DNA of 64,000 bases from Sphingobium cloacae (GTDB taxonomy: Bacteria > Pseudomonadota > Alphaproteobacteria > Sphingomonadales > Sphingomonadaceae): contig NZ_AP017655.1 of the NCBI RefSeq assembly GCF_002355855.1, forward strand, positions 3,351,001 through 3,415,000. Direction: 5' to 3'. The position numbers were made by a program, and so were the translations under genes. Positions 54,928 through 62,881 of this stretch are shown piece by piece. The notes under the pieces were generated by a model. That model ran no database searches. It was not told the DNA's origin and saw only the letters and a program-made list of their open reading frames with translations. Position 1 is the first letter of the stretch. The number at the start of each line of letters is the position of its first letter.

Positions 54928-55070
54928 CGGACCGCGCCTTTGGCCCAGCCACGCCCCCATGTCGAGGGCCGCTTGCATGATTCCAGGGCAGATGCCATCA
55001 TCCTGCGATCCGAAAACCCGCATTCTTATGGCGGGTTGGGGCAGGAGGGGATATCCAATCTCCGCTCGGC

Positions 55071-55157
55071 CTGAGCTTGTCGAAGAGCTCCACTAAGCAG
55101 AGCGAAGTGGCCTCCCTATAGTCGGCCGTGCCCTTCGACTTCGCTCGGGACGAGCGG
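55071..55157. repeat. Dispersed palindromic repeat, family 2, copy 1
   Basis: An 87-bp element whose sequence matches the copy at 59361-59448 nearly base for base, with a core of GAGCGAAGTGGCCTCCCTA..GTCGGCCGTGCCCTTCGACTT. Its ends are inverted (CTGAGC..TCGAAG against CTTCGA..GCTCGG) and it contains a nested CCACT/AGTGG hairpin. It lies in the intergenic space after the epimerase gene (stop at 55224). Confidence 0.85.
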
Positions 55158-55223
55158 CGGCTGGCGTCTGGGATCACCCATAATGCAAAGCACGGCCAAG
55201 CAGCACGCCGCCCGCACCAAACC

Positions 55224-56138
55224 CTACAACCATCCCTTCGCCCGATAAGCCTCGACCGTCGCCTTCAACCCGGCCTCAGTCGCCACTTCCGGCGCCCACA
55301 GCGCCCTGGGCGGGCATTGCCCCGTCGCCGCCACCCAGTCGGGATGGCAGAAATAGCGCACCCGGTCGGGGGTCAGCTTCGCGCCCTTGCCGCGGAAGAA
55401 GCGGTCCATCCGCGCCCCCGCGCCCAGCAGCCATGCGGGCGTCGCCATGGTCCGCACCGGCCGTCCGACCGCGCGCCCGATCGCCTGCCCGAAATCCTGA
55501 TGGTCCCAGCCGCCCGCCGTCCCGTCATCGACCTCATAGGTCTGCGCCAGGCTCATCTCCGTCTCGCCCGTCAGCGCCAGCAGCAGCCGCGCCAGATCGC
55601 TCACCTCGATCACCGACAGCCGTCCTCCCGGAGGCAGCAGCATCACGCCGCGCTTAGCCATGCGGAACAGTTCCAGCATCTCCCGGTCGCCCGGCCCGTA
55701 GATCGCCGGCGGCCGCACGATCGTCCAGTCGAGCCCGCTCGCCTTCACATGCCGCTCGGCCAGTTCCTTGGACCAGCCATAGTCCGACAGCCCCGGCTCC
55801 CGCGCGGCGAGCGACGACACATGCACCAGCCGCCGCACGCCCCGCTTGCGCATCGCATCCACGACCGCCATCGTCCCGCGCGCGTTCCCCGCCTCGAACC
55901 CCTCGCGGTCGGGCGCGTTCACCACGCCCGCGATGTGGATCACCGCATCGGCGTCGCGCACCAGCGTATCGAGCGCGGCGGCATCGTCCAGCGCCCCCGG
56001 CACCCATTTGAGGCGCGCGCGCGGCGGCTGCGCCCGGCGGGTGAGGGCGCTCACCCCATGCCCCGCCGCCAGGGCCCGCTCCAACGTCTCGGCGCCCACG
56101 AATCCCGTCGCGCCCGTTATCGCAATCCGCAAGGCCAT
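55224..56138 (-). CDS. NAD-dependent epimerase/dehydratase family protein
   Basis: A 304-residue short-chain dehydrogenase/reductase of the extended type. The NAD-binding loop is ITGATGFVG (7-15), then VIHIAGVVNAPDREGFEAGN, the active-site YGWSK (Tyr-x-x-x-Lys, about 125-129), and WTIVRPPAIYGPGD. Members act on sugar nucleotides, steroids and quinones or serve as complex I accessory proteins; the substrate here is unknown. It lies 5 bp downstream of proB on the same strand. Confidence 0.9.
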   Translation of the reverse strand: MALRIAITGATGFVGAETLERALAAGHGVSALTRRAQPPRARLKWVPGALDDAAALDTLVRDADAVIHIAGVVNAPDREGFEAGNARGTMAVVDAMRKRGVRRLVHVSSLAAREPGLSDYGWSKELAERHVKASGLDWTIVRPPAIYGPGDREMLELFRMAKRGVMLLPPGGRLSVIEVSDLARLLLALTGETEMSLAQTYEVDDGTAGGWDHQDFGQAIGRAVGRPVRTMATPAWLLGAGARMDRFFRGKGAKLTPDRVRYFCHPDWVAATGQCPPRALWAPEVATEAGLKATVEAYRAKGWL

Positions 56139-56143
56139 GGCGC

Positions 56144-57283
56144 TCAGACCATCGCCAGATGATCGCGGTGGACCAGCACCGACCGGGGCAGGTGGCCCAG
56201 CAGCGCGGCGATGTCCTCGCTCCGCTTGCCCGCGATCCGCGCCGCTTCCTCGCTGTCATATTCGACGAGGCCGCGCGCGATCACGCGCCCGTCCTCCGCC
56301 AATATGTCGACCACGTCGCCCCGCGCGAAGACGCCTTCGATCTTCGCCACGCCCGCGGGCAGCAGGCTGTTGCCGCGCCCCAGCGCCTTCTCCGCGCCCG
56401 CGTCCACGAAGATCCGCCCGCGCACCGTCAGCCGTCCCGCCAGCCACCCCTTGCGCGCCCGCCTGGCCGGAGCGGCGAGGAAGATCGACCCGCGCCCGCC
56501 CTTCGCCCAATGGGATAGCGGCGCCTCCACCTTGCCCGAAATGATGGCGAGATGCGCGCCCGCGCCCGTCGCGATCCGCGCCGCCTCGATCTTGGAAGTC
56601 ATCCCTCCCGACCCCATGCCCGAAGCGGAATCCCCATCGGCCATGGCCGCGATGCGCGCGTCGATGCGCTCGATTGTCTCTATCAGCATGGCGCTCGCAT
56701 CGGCATGCGGGTTGGCGGTGTAAAGCCCGTCCACGTCCGAAAGCAGCACAACCGCGTCAGCCCGTGCCGCCTGTCCGATGCGCGCCGCCAGCCGGTCATT
56801 GTCGCCGAAGCGGATTTCCGCCGTCGCCACGCTGTCATTCTCGTTGACCACCGGCACGACGTTTAGCTGCATCAGCCGCTCCAGCGTCGCCGAGGCATTG
56901 AGATAGCGCCGCCGGTTCTCCAGATCGTCCAGCGTCACCAGCATCTGCGCGGCGGTGATGCCCTTTTCGTGCAGCAGTCCCGCCCAGCATTGCGACAGCG
57001 CGATCTGCCCGGCCGCCGCCGCCGCCTGCGCGTCCTCAAGGCTGCCGCGCCCGCCCTTGGGCAGCTTCAGCCGCCGCGCGCCCAGCGCGATCGCGCCCGA
57101 CGACACGATGATGATCTGCTGCCCCGCCGCGCGCCGCTCCGCCACGTCGGCGACCAGCGTGCGCAGCCAATGCTCACGCACCTGGCCCTGCGGATCGACC
57201 AGCAGCGCCGATCCGATCTTGATGACCAGGCGGCGGATCTGGGCGGGAGGAAAGCCGGGAAGGGGCGCTACAGCGGCGACCAT
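56144..57283 (-). CDS. proB: Glutamate 5-kinase
   Basis: ProB phosphorylates glutamate in the first step of proline synthesis. The 379-residue protein has the amino acid kinase domain, with RLVIKIGSALLVD (18-30), IIVSSGAIALGARRL, VVNENDSVATAEIRFGDNDRLAARIG, and GSGGMTSKIEAARIATGAG (about 225-243). A C-terminal PUA domain begins near 285 (GRIFVDAGAEKAL). It overlaps obgE by 16 bases, so the pair is cotranscribed, as is common. Confidence 0.96.
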   Translation of the reverse strand: MVAAVAPLPGFPPAQIRRLVIKIGSALLVDPQGQVREHWLRTLVADVAERRAAGQQIIIVSSGAIALGARRLKLPKGGRGSLEDAQAAAAAGQIALSQCWAGLLHEKGITAAQMLVTLDDLENRRRYLNASATLERLMQLNVVPVVNENDSVATAEIRFGDNDRLAARIGQAARADAVVLLSDVDGLYTANPHADASAMLIETIERIDARIAAMADGDSASGMGSGGMTSKIEAARIATGAGAHLAIISGKVEAPLSHWAKGGRGSIFLAAPARRARKGWLAGRLTVRGRIFVDAGAEKALGRGNSLLPAGVAKIEGVFARGDVVDILAEDGRVIARGLVEYDSEEAARIAGKRSEDIAALLGHLPRSVLVHRDHLAMV

Positions 57284-58362
57284 GTCCCGTCGCCTTCCGC
57301 TTCGCCCGCCTCCGCCTCATCCGCCGCGGGCTGGTCCAGCAACGGCAGCACCGCGTCCAGCAGCGCGCCCACGCCCTCGCCGGTCGCGCCGGAGATCAGG
57401 AACACATCCTCCACGCCCGCCTCGTCGCGAAGCTGCGCGGCGATGTCCTCCATCAACTCCTGCCCCAGCAGGTCGCCCTTGTTGAGCGCAACCAGCTGCG
57501 GCTTCTCGTCCAGCCCCGCGCCATAGGCGGCCAGCTCATCCTGCACGATGCGGAACTGCTCGACCGGATCGTCCCCCGTCGCGTCGATCAGGTGGATCAG
57601 CACGCCGCACCGCTCCACATGCCCCAGAAAGCGGTCGCCGATCCCCGCGCCTTCCGCCGCGCCTTCGATCAGGCCCGGAATGTCGGCCAGCACGAACTCC
57701 CGGTCGCGGTGCAGCACCACGCCCAGTTGCGGCTTGGTGGTGGTGAAGGCATAGGCCCCGACCTTCGCCTTGGTATTCGTGACCTGGTTGATGAAGGTCG
57801 ACTTGCCCGCATTGGGCATCCCCACCAGCCCCACATCGGCCAGCAGCTTGAGGCGCAGCCACACCCACATTTCCTGCCCCGGCCATCCGGTGCCATGCTG
57901 GCGCGGCGCGCGGTTGGTGCTGGTCTTGTAGGACAGGTTGCCCCGGCCCCCGTCGCCCCCGCGCAGCAGCACGATGCGCTGCCCGACCTGCGTGAAGTCG
58001 GCCAGCACCTCCTGCTCATATTCCATGCTGCCGTCCTCGTCCTCCGTGCCCTCCACGGGCGTGGGATCGGACAGGATCTGCGTGCCCACCGGCACCTTGA
58101 TGACAAGGTCCTCGCCACCCGCGCCATAGCGGTTCTTGCCCATGCCGGGCATGCCGCGCTGCGCCTTGAAATGCTGGGTATAGCGAAAGTCGATCAGCGT
58201 GTTGAGGCCCGCGACCGCTTCGAAGATGATGTCGCCGCCCTTGCCGCCATTGCCGCCGTCCGGCCCGCCATATTCGACATATTTTTCGCGCCGGAAACTG
58301 ACCGCGCCGGGACCGCCCCAGCCGGACTTGATGAAAATCTTGGCCTGATCGAGAAAATGCAT
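57268..58362 (-). CDS. obgE: GTPase ObgE/CgtA
   Basis: Essential GTPase tied to ribosome assembly and growth control. The 364-residue protein begins with the glycine-rich Obg fold (MHFLDQAKIFIKSGWGGPGA, then GGPDGGNGGKGGD). The GTPase domain has G1 GMPNAGKSTF, G3 DIPGLIEGA and G4 NKGDLL, and there is a short acidic tail. The ATG at 58362 is the family start. It overlaps proB at its 3' end. Confidence 0.97.
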   Translation of the reverse strand: MHFLDQAKIFIKSGWGGPGAVSFRREKYVEYGGPDGGNGGKGGDIIFEAVAGLNTLIDFRYTQHFKAQRGMPGMGKNRYGAGGEDLVIKVPVGTQILSDPTPVEGTEDEDGSMEYEQEVLADFTQVGQRIVLLRGGDGGRGNLSYKTSTNRAPRQHGTGWPGQEMWVWLRLKLLADVGLVGMPNAGKSTFINQVTNTKAKVGAYAFTTTKPQLGVVLHRDREFVLADIPGLIEGAAEGAGIGDRFLGHVERCGVLIHLIDATGDDPVEQFRIVQDELAAYGAGLDEKPQLVALNKGDLLGQELMEDIAAQLRDEAGVEDVFLISGATGEGVGALLDAVLPLLDQPAADEAEAGEAEGDGTWSPL

Positions 58363-58520
58363 CGCGCGCCCATAGAGCATTTCGGGTCGGGTGTAATCAC
58401 CTGACGCCCCGAAAATGCGAAAAGCGAAGAAAAGCCCGGCACCGCTTCATCGCGGCGGACGAAGCCCGATCGCTCATGCGGGAGGATGAAAGCGGCGGGG
58501 TAGCGTTGCCGCATGGGGTG

Positions 58521-58556
58521 GGACCGGGAGGCGGAGGGAGAAGCGCCTCCCGGTCC
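58521..58556 (-). terminator. Hairpin after the GNAT acetyltransferase gene
   Basis: GGACCGGGAGGCG and its complement form a perfect 13-bp stem with a 10-base loop, 11 bp past the stop at 58568. No T run follows on the minus strand, so Rho may still be needed. Confidence 0.6.
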
Positions 58557-58567
58557 GGGGCGCGCCT

Positions 58568-59143
58568 CTACGCCGCCAGGGCGGGCAGGGCGTCGCCATA
58601 GATGTCGAGCGCCGGGTCCACCGGCATGAGCGCGCCTTCGCCTTCTTCGAAGACCAGGCAGTCGGCGGCGTTGTCGCGGCCGGGGCTGCGCCGCTTTTCG
58701 ATGCGCCCGGTGAAATGGAACCCCAGCTTCCGCAGCACATGGCCCGAAGCGGGATTGTCCGCGAAATGGGCGGCGCGCAGGTGGCGCAGGCCGTTGGCGC
58801 GCGCCATGCCCAGCAGCGCGCGGGTCGCTTCCGTCGCGAAGCCCAGCCCCCAATAGGGGCGGGCGATCCAATAGCCCAGTTCGGGCGCATCGTCGGCGGC
58901 GCTGTGGATTCCGCATCCGCCGACCAGACGCGGCGCGCCTTGGGTGCGGGCGAAGATCAGCAGGCGCGGCTGGCGCGAATCCTGCGGCATCGACAGGAAG
59001 GATTCGGCATCCTGCGGGCCATAGGGGCTGGGCGCGCGGGTCAGGTTCCGCAGGATGGCGGCATCGCCGATGGCGTGGGCCAGGGCGGGCGCATCCTCCT
59101 TCCAGCCGGGCCTCAGCAGCAGGCGGGGGGTACGGGCGAACAT
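58568..59143 (-). CDS. GNAT family N-acetyltransferase
   Basis: A 191-residue GNAT of the RimJ/RimL-like group (Acetyltransf_3 pattern): FARTPRLLLRPGWKEDAPAL at the start, then LGYWIARPYWGLGFATEATR (the acetyl-CoA loop), and NPASGHVLRKLGFHFTGR. The substrate could be a protein N-terminus or a small amine; it is not determined. The start is ATG 59143 with GAGGAGAG upstream; the longer frame to 59170 lacks such a site. It is alone, with dispersed repeats upstream. Confidence 0.88.
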   Translation of the reverse strand: MFARTPRLLLRPGWKEDAPALAHAIGDAAILRNLTRAPSPYGPQDAESFLSMPQDSRQPRLLIFARTQGAPRLVGGCGIHSAADDAPELGYWIARPYWGLGFATEATRALLGMARANGLRHLRAAHFADNPASGHVLRKLGFHFTGRIEKRRSPGRDNAADCLVFEEGEGALMPVDPALDIYGDALPALAA

Positions 59144-59296
59144 GATAGGTCTCTCCTCGATTCTGGACATGCCCTTGGCCGATGAAAGTTACGACTTGGC
59201 GACGGTCTCGGCTGGCTGCCCCGGTTGCGCGATGGACGCACGAAAATGTCTTTGGTTCCAGCGCTTTGACGGAAAAATATGGCGATGGCGCAACAG

Positions 59297-59330
59297 GCGA
59301 ATCCGCCGTCCAGCGATGGCGGGTTTCGGC
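59297..59330. repeat. Dispersed palindromic repeat, family 1, copy 2
   Basis: GCGAATCCGCC - GTCCAGCGAT - GGCGGGTTTCGGC, a near match in reverse-complement arms to the copy at 47755-47792. Confidence 0.75.
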
Positions 59331-59360
59331 CAGGGGCGGACATTCCTCCATCCGTTTCGG

Positions 59361-59448
59361 CTGAGCGAAGTCGAAGCCTTCCACTGAGCGGAGCGAAGTG
59401 GCCTCCCTACGGTCGGCCGTGCCCTTCGACTTTGCTCAGAGCGAACGG
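59361..59448. repeat. Dispersed palindromic repeat, family 2, copy 2
   Basis: An 88-bp copy of the element at 55071-55157, differing at about a dozen positions. Outer arms CTGAGCGAAGTCGAAG and CTTCGACTTTGCTCAG are nearly perfect inverted repeats. Confidence 0.85.
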
Positions 59449-59550
59449 AATGAGGAAAGCGGACCGTCACCAATCCACCCAAACCGTCCTCCGGCGCTGC
59501 CTCCGCAAACTCCGCTATCTCCAAACCAACCGGGGGAAACCCCACAAACG

Positions 59551-59587
59551 AAACAAGGGGCGCTCCCGGATGGGGCGCCCCTTGTTT
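59551..59587 (-). terminator. Terminator of the rplU-rpmA operon
   Basis: AAACAAGGGGCGC (59551-59563) pairs perfectly with 59575-59587, and CCC/GGG in the loop can extend the stem. On the minus strand the stem ends in CTTGTTTCGTTTG, a T-rich tail. It lies 84 bp after the rpmA stop. Confidence 0.8.
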
Positions 59588-59671
59588 CCCTCGAAACACC
59601 GGCAGTCCGCCTGATGGCTTTCTACCGGGAGGATCGCCCCTGCGAAGGACGATCCGTCATCGATCGTCCGA

Positions 59672-59941
<270 letters not shown>

Positions 59942-59975
59942 GACCTAACTCCTTGAAATCTTTTGCTGCTGGGGC

Positions 59976-60275
59976 TCAGGCGCCGATCGACACGATCTTC
60001 AGGATCGTGTGGTTCTGGCGGTGGCCGTTCTTGCGGCGGTAATTGTGGCGGCGGCGCTTCTTGAAGACGATGACCTTCTCGCCCTTCGCCTGCGCGATGA
60101 TCTCGGCGGCGACGGTCAGCTTTCCGGCGTCCTGCGCCTTGCCGCCTTCACCGGCGAACAGGACATCGTCCAGCGTCACCTTGTCGCCGGCCTCGCCGGC
60201 CAGCTTTTCGACGACGATCTTGTCTCCGGCGGCGACGCGATACTGCTTGCCGCCCGTGCGCACGACTGCGAACAT
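59976..60275 (-). CDS. rplU: 50S ribosomal protein L21
   Basis: A 99-residue L21 that binds 23S rRNA. It has [20 protein letters not shown] at the start and [20 protein letters not shown] near the end, the family signature. The ATG at 60275 matches the family; a longer frame from 60296 adds seven unlikely residues. It is the first gene of rplU-rpmA. Confidence 0.98.
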   Translation of the reverse strand: MFAVVRTGGKQYRVAAGDKIVVEKLAGEAGDKVTLDDVLFAGEGGKAQDAGKLTVAAEIIAQAKGEKVIVFKKRRRHNYRRKNGHRQNHTILKIVSIGA

Positions 60276-60296
60276 GGCTTTTCTCTTCTCGTTCAA

Positions 60297-60313
60297 ATCT
60301 GCTTTACGCAGAT
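60297..60313 (-). promoter_or_regulatory. Small hairpin in the rplU leader
   Basis: ATCTGC-TTTAC-GCAGAT (plus-strand reading) is a 6-bp stem 22 bases upstream of the rplU ATG. Leaders of L21 operons in other bacteria can hold autoregulatory structures; whether this one does is not shown. Confidence 0.3.
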
Positions 60314-60455
60314 CATCAAGGACGAACGTCCTGCCGACCCGCGCGGGAATGTGGCCCGGTAAGGGAATGACTCGCCGATGTCAACCGATATGGGCGGGAA
60401 TCGAAACTGGCATTCGGCGCTTATACCTCCTATTTGCGGTAGAGAAAGGAAGCGC

Positions 60456-60860
60456 ATGCCGCAGCGACGCCACAGCCGGGGATCAGGGAAGGGCCGTCCG
60501 CTCTTCCTCGCGACCCTGTGGATGGCGATCTGCGTCGCGCTGCTCTGCGCCATCGCGCCGCTGGGCCTTCCTTCCAGCAAGCTGACCGGATCGGCCTTCA
60601 ATCCCGCCACCACCAGCGTGGTGCTCAAGGCCCGCTCCCCCGCCGCCCCCCAGGCCAAGCGCCTTGCAGGCCCGGACGGGGCGGGCCTCGTCCCGCTCCC
60701 CATTCCCAATCCCTTTCACTTCGCCATCTCGTTCATGGTTTTGCCGGTCCTGTGCTGGCGCCTTCGCGCCGCCGCCGCGCCTTTGTCTTCTATCGCCCGG
60801 GCGGTCCTCTCCGTCGCTCCCGCCCATCTTCCGCCCGCCAGGGCCCCGCCGCGCATCTGA
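60456..60860 (+). CDS. Membrane-anchored protein of unknown function
   Basis: A 134-residue protein with a basic N-terminus (MPQRRHSRGSGKGR), a membrane helix at about 15-35 (LFLATLWMAICVALLCAIAPL), then a Thr/Ser/Pro/Ala-rich region and a second hydrophobic stretch (FHFAISFMVLPVLCWRL). The ATG at 60456 is preceded by AAAGGA at good spacing; the longer frame from 60378 lacks a site. It starts 180 bp from the divergent rplU gene. I do not recognise it. Confidence 0.6.
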   Translation: MPQRRHSRGSGKGRPLFLATLWMAICVALLCAIAPLGLPSSKLTGSAFNPATTSVVLKARSPAAPQAKRLAGPDGAGLVPLPIPNPFHFAISFMVLPVLCWRLRAAAAPLSSIARAVLSVAPAHLPPARAPPRI

Positions 60861-60931
60861 CGGAAAGCTTGCAGCCGGTTCGCGTCGCCAACGCCGGCCG
60901 GTCCGTTTCTTCCCGAACAAGGAGTGCGCTC

Positions 60932-61057
60932 ATGTCCCGCAGAAGAGCGCGGCGCGGCGACCGCCGTCCGCCCTGGTGGTTCATGCCTGCCGTCATGTCC
61001 GGCCTTGGCGCGGCGGCGGCTCTTTTGTCCGCCGCCTTGCTGACGGCTATCGAATAA
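60932..61057 (+). CDS. 41-residue small membrane protein
   Basis: MSRRRARRGDRRPPWWFMPA followed by VMSGLGAAAALLSAALLTAIE: a strongly basic head and one membrane helix, as for a small inner-membrane protein. A perfect AAGGAG lies 8 bases before the ATG, which supports real translation. It is 71 bp after the preceding gene and before a hairpin and the antiporter gene. No family is known to me. Confidence 0.65.
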   Translation: MSRRRARRGDRRPPWWFMPAVMSGLGAAAALLSAALLTAIE

Positions 61058-61066
61058 AGCGATCAT

Positions 61067-61109
61067 CCTGCCGGTGGAAGCGGCGGCTTCGCCGCTCTCC
61101 GCCGGCAGG
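61067..61109 (+). terminator. Long hairpin before the antiporter gene
   Basis: CCTGCCGG (61067-61074) pairs with CCGGCAGG (61102-61109), enclosing a second hairpin (AGCGGCGGCTTCGCCGCT). No T run follows. It could end the upstream small-gene transcript or act in the antiporter leader. Confidence 0.5.
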
Positions 61110-61126
61110 CGTAACAAAGGATTTCT

Positions 61127-62761
61127 ATGCCCCACCACACGCCGCTGATCGGCACCATCGTTGCAGGTCTTGTCGTCGCGTTCATCCTGGGCGCCCTCGC
61201 CCATCGTCTCAAGCTTTCCCCGCTCGTCGGCTATCTGCTCGCGGGCATCATGGTCGGCCCGTTCACGCCCGGTTTCGTCGCGGACGCCAATCTGGCGAAC
61301 GAACTGGCGGAGATCGGCGTCATCCTGCTGATGTTCGGCGTCGGGCTCCACTTCTCCCTGCGCGACCTGCTGTCGGTCCGGAAGATCGCGGTGCCCGGCG
61401 CCATAGGCCAGATCGCGGTCGCCACGCTGCTCGGCATGGCCCTTGCCTGGACGCAGGGCTGGTCGATCATGGGCGGCCTCGTCTTCGGCCTGGCCTTGTC
61501 GGTCGCCAGCACGGTCGTCCTGCTGCGGGCGTTGCAAGGCGCGAACCTGATCGAAACCCGGCGCGGGCGCATAGCGGTGGGCTGGCTGATCGTCGAGGAT
61601 CTGGTGATGGTGCTGGCGCTCGTCATGCTTCCGGCTCTGGCGGGGGTGATGAACAGCGCCGAAGCGGGCGTCGGCATGGAAGCATTGCTGGCGCCGCTTC
61701 TGGGCACGATGCTGAAGGTCCTGGGTTTCGTCGCGCTGATGCTGATCGTCGGTCGTCGGGTCATTCCATGGGCGCTGCACTGGGTCGTCCACACCGGATC
61801 GCGCGAGCTGTTCCGTCTCGCCGTCCTTGCCATAGCGCTCGGCGTCGCCTTCGGCGCGGCCGTGGCGTTCGACGTGTCCTTCGCGCTGGGCGCGTTCTTT
61901 GCGGGCATGATCCTGGGCGAAACCCCCCTCAGCCGCCGCGCGACGGAGGAAACCCTGCCGCTTCGCGATGCCTTCGCCGTGCTGTTCTTCGTGTCGGTGG
62001 GGATGCTGTTCAATCCCGCCGTGCTGGTGCAGCAGCCCCTGCTTTTGCTCGCGACCGTCGCGATCATCATCGTGGGCAAGACGATCGCGGCCTTCTTCAT
62101 CGTGCGCGCCTTCGGCCATCCGACGGACACGGCGCTCACCATTTCGGCGAGTCTCGCGCAGATCGGCGAATTTTCTTTCATCCTGGCGTCGCTCGGCACC
62201 GGCCTTGGCGTCCTGCCGGCGGAAGGACGCGACCTGATCCTCGCGGGTGCGATCGTGTCGATCCTGCTCAATCCGATCATCTTCTCGCTGGTCGTGCGCG
62301 CCCGCAGGGAAGAGGAAGGGGAGGAGAAGGAGGAGCCGGCCACCGAAAAGCCCCGGATGGGCCATGTCATTCTGGTCGGCTATGGCCGGGTAGGCAAGAT
62401 GATCGCCTCGCGCCTCAAGGAACGCAATGTGCATTTCGTCGTGATCGAAGGGGATGCGGAGCGGGCGGAGGAGGCTGAGGAAGCTGGCCTGTCCGTGGTG
62501 CGCGGCAGCGCGCTGGAGGACCGGCATCTGATCGCCGCGGGTATCGGCAAGGCGCGCCGCCTGCTCATCGCCGTGCCGGAAGGCTTCGAATGCGGCGCGA
62601 TCCATCAACATGCGCGCAACCTCAATCCCGACATCCAGGTCATCGCGCGCGCCCACAGCGATGCCGAAGTGGCTCATCTGGAAGGGCTGGGCGTTCCTTA
62701 TGTCGTCATGGGCGAGCGGGAGCTGGCGTCGCGCATGTTGATGCTCTGCGGCGCAGGGTGA
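61127..62761 (+). CDS. ybaL: CPA2 cation:proton antiporter with TrkA-N domain (YbaL-like)
   Basis: A 544-residue monovalent cation:H+ antiporter-2 family protein. About twelve membrane helices (1-385) carry the family stretches LVGYLLAGIMVGPFTPGF, EIGVILLMFGVGLHFS, ASTVVLLRAL and FDVSFALGAFFAGMILGE. A cytoplasmic RCK/TrkA-N domain follows, with the NAD-binding VILVGYGRVGKMIASRL (about 409-425). The layout matches E. coli YbaL (558 residues) more than KefB/KefC, which lack its short linker. The transported ion, probably K+ or Na+, is not shown. Confidence 0.88.
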   Translation: MPHHTPLIGTIVAGLVVAFILGALAHRLKLSPLVGYLLAGIMVGPFTPGFVADANLANELAEIGVILLMFGVGLHFSLRDLLSVRKIAVPGAIGQIAVATLLGMALAWTQGWSIMGGLVFGLALSVASTVVLLRALQGANLIETRRGRIAVGWLIVEDLVMVLALVMLPALAGVMNSAEAGVGMEALLAPLLGTMLKVLGFVALMLIVGRRVIPWALHWVVHTGSRELFRLAVLAIALGVAFGAAVAFDVSFALGAFFAGMILGETPLSRRATEETLPLRDAFAVLFFVSVGMLFNPAVLVQQPLLLLATVAIIIVGKTIAAFFIVRAFGHPTDTALTISASLAQIGEFSFILASLGTGLGVLPAEGRDLILAGAIVSILLNPIIFSLVVRARREEEGEEKEEPATEKPRMGHVILVGYGRVGKMIASRLKERNVHFVVIEGDAERAEEAEEAGLSVVRGSALEDRHLIAAGIGKARRLLIAVPEGFECGAIHQHARNLNPDIQVIARAHSDAEVAHLEGLGVPYVVMGERELASRMLMLCGAG

Positions 62762-62781
62762 CCGGCTTCAGGACGCCGGCG

Positions 62782-62798
62782 GGATCGGGGTCCGATCC
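62782..62798. terminator. Short hairpin between convergent genes
   Basis: GGATCGG-GGT-CCGATCC is a perfect 7-bp hairpin 20 bp after the antiporter stop and facing the convergent helicase gene. No T run is seen on either side. Confidence 0.45.
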
Positions 62799-62881
62799 GG
62801 CCAGTTGTCCTGTCCCGGTTCCATGCCATCATCGATCATCGATCCGTCCATGACGAACCGATGATGGAGAGGTGTGCGTGA

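Larger units (their letters stand above)
59144..59671. other. 528-bp gene-free stretch with two palindromic repeats and a terminator
   Basis: The space between rpmA and the acetyltransferase gene carries copy 2 of repeat family 1 (59297-59330), copy 2 of repeat family 2 (59361-59448) and the rplU-rpmA terminator (59551-59587). The remaining bases show no coding frame I can support. Confidence 0.8.

Noticed and set aside
60293..60709. 138-residue open frame opposite the protein at 60456
   Set aside because: The plus-strand frame has a ribosome site and membrane helix; the minus one overlaps the rplU leader and has no plausible start.
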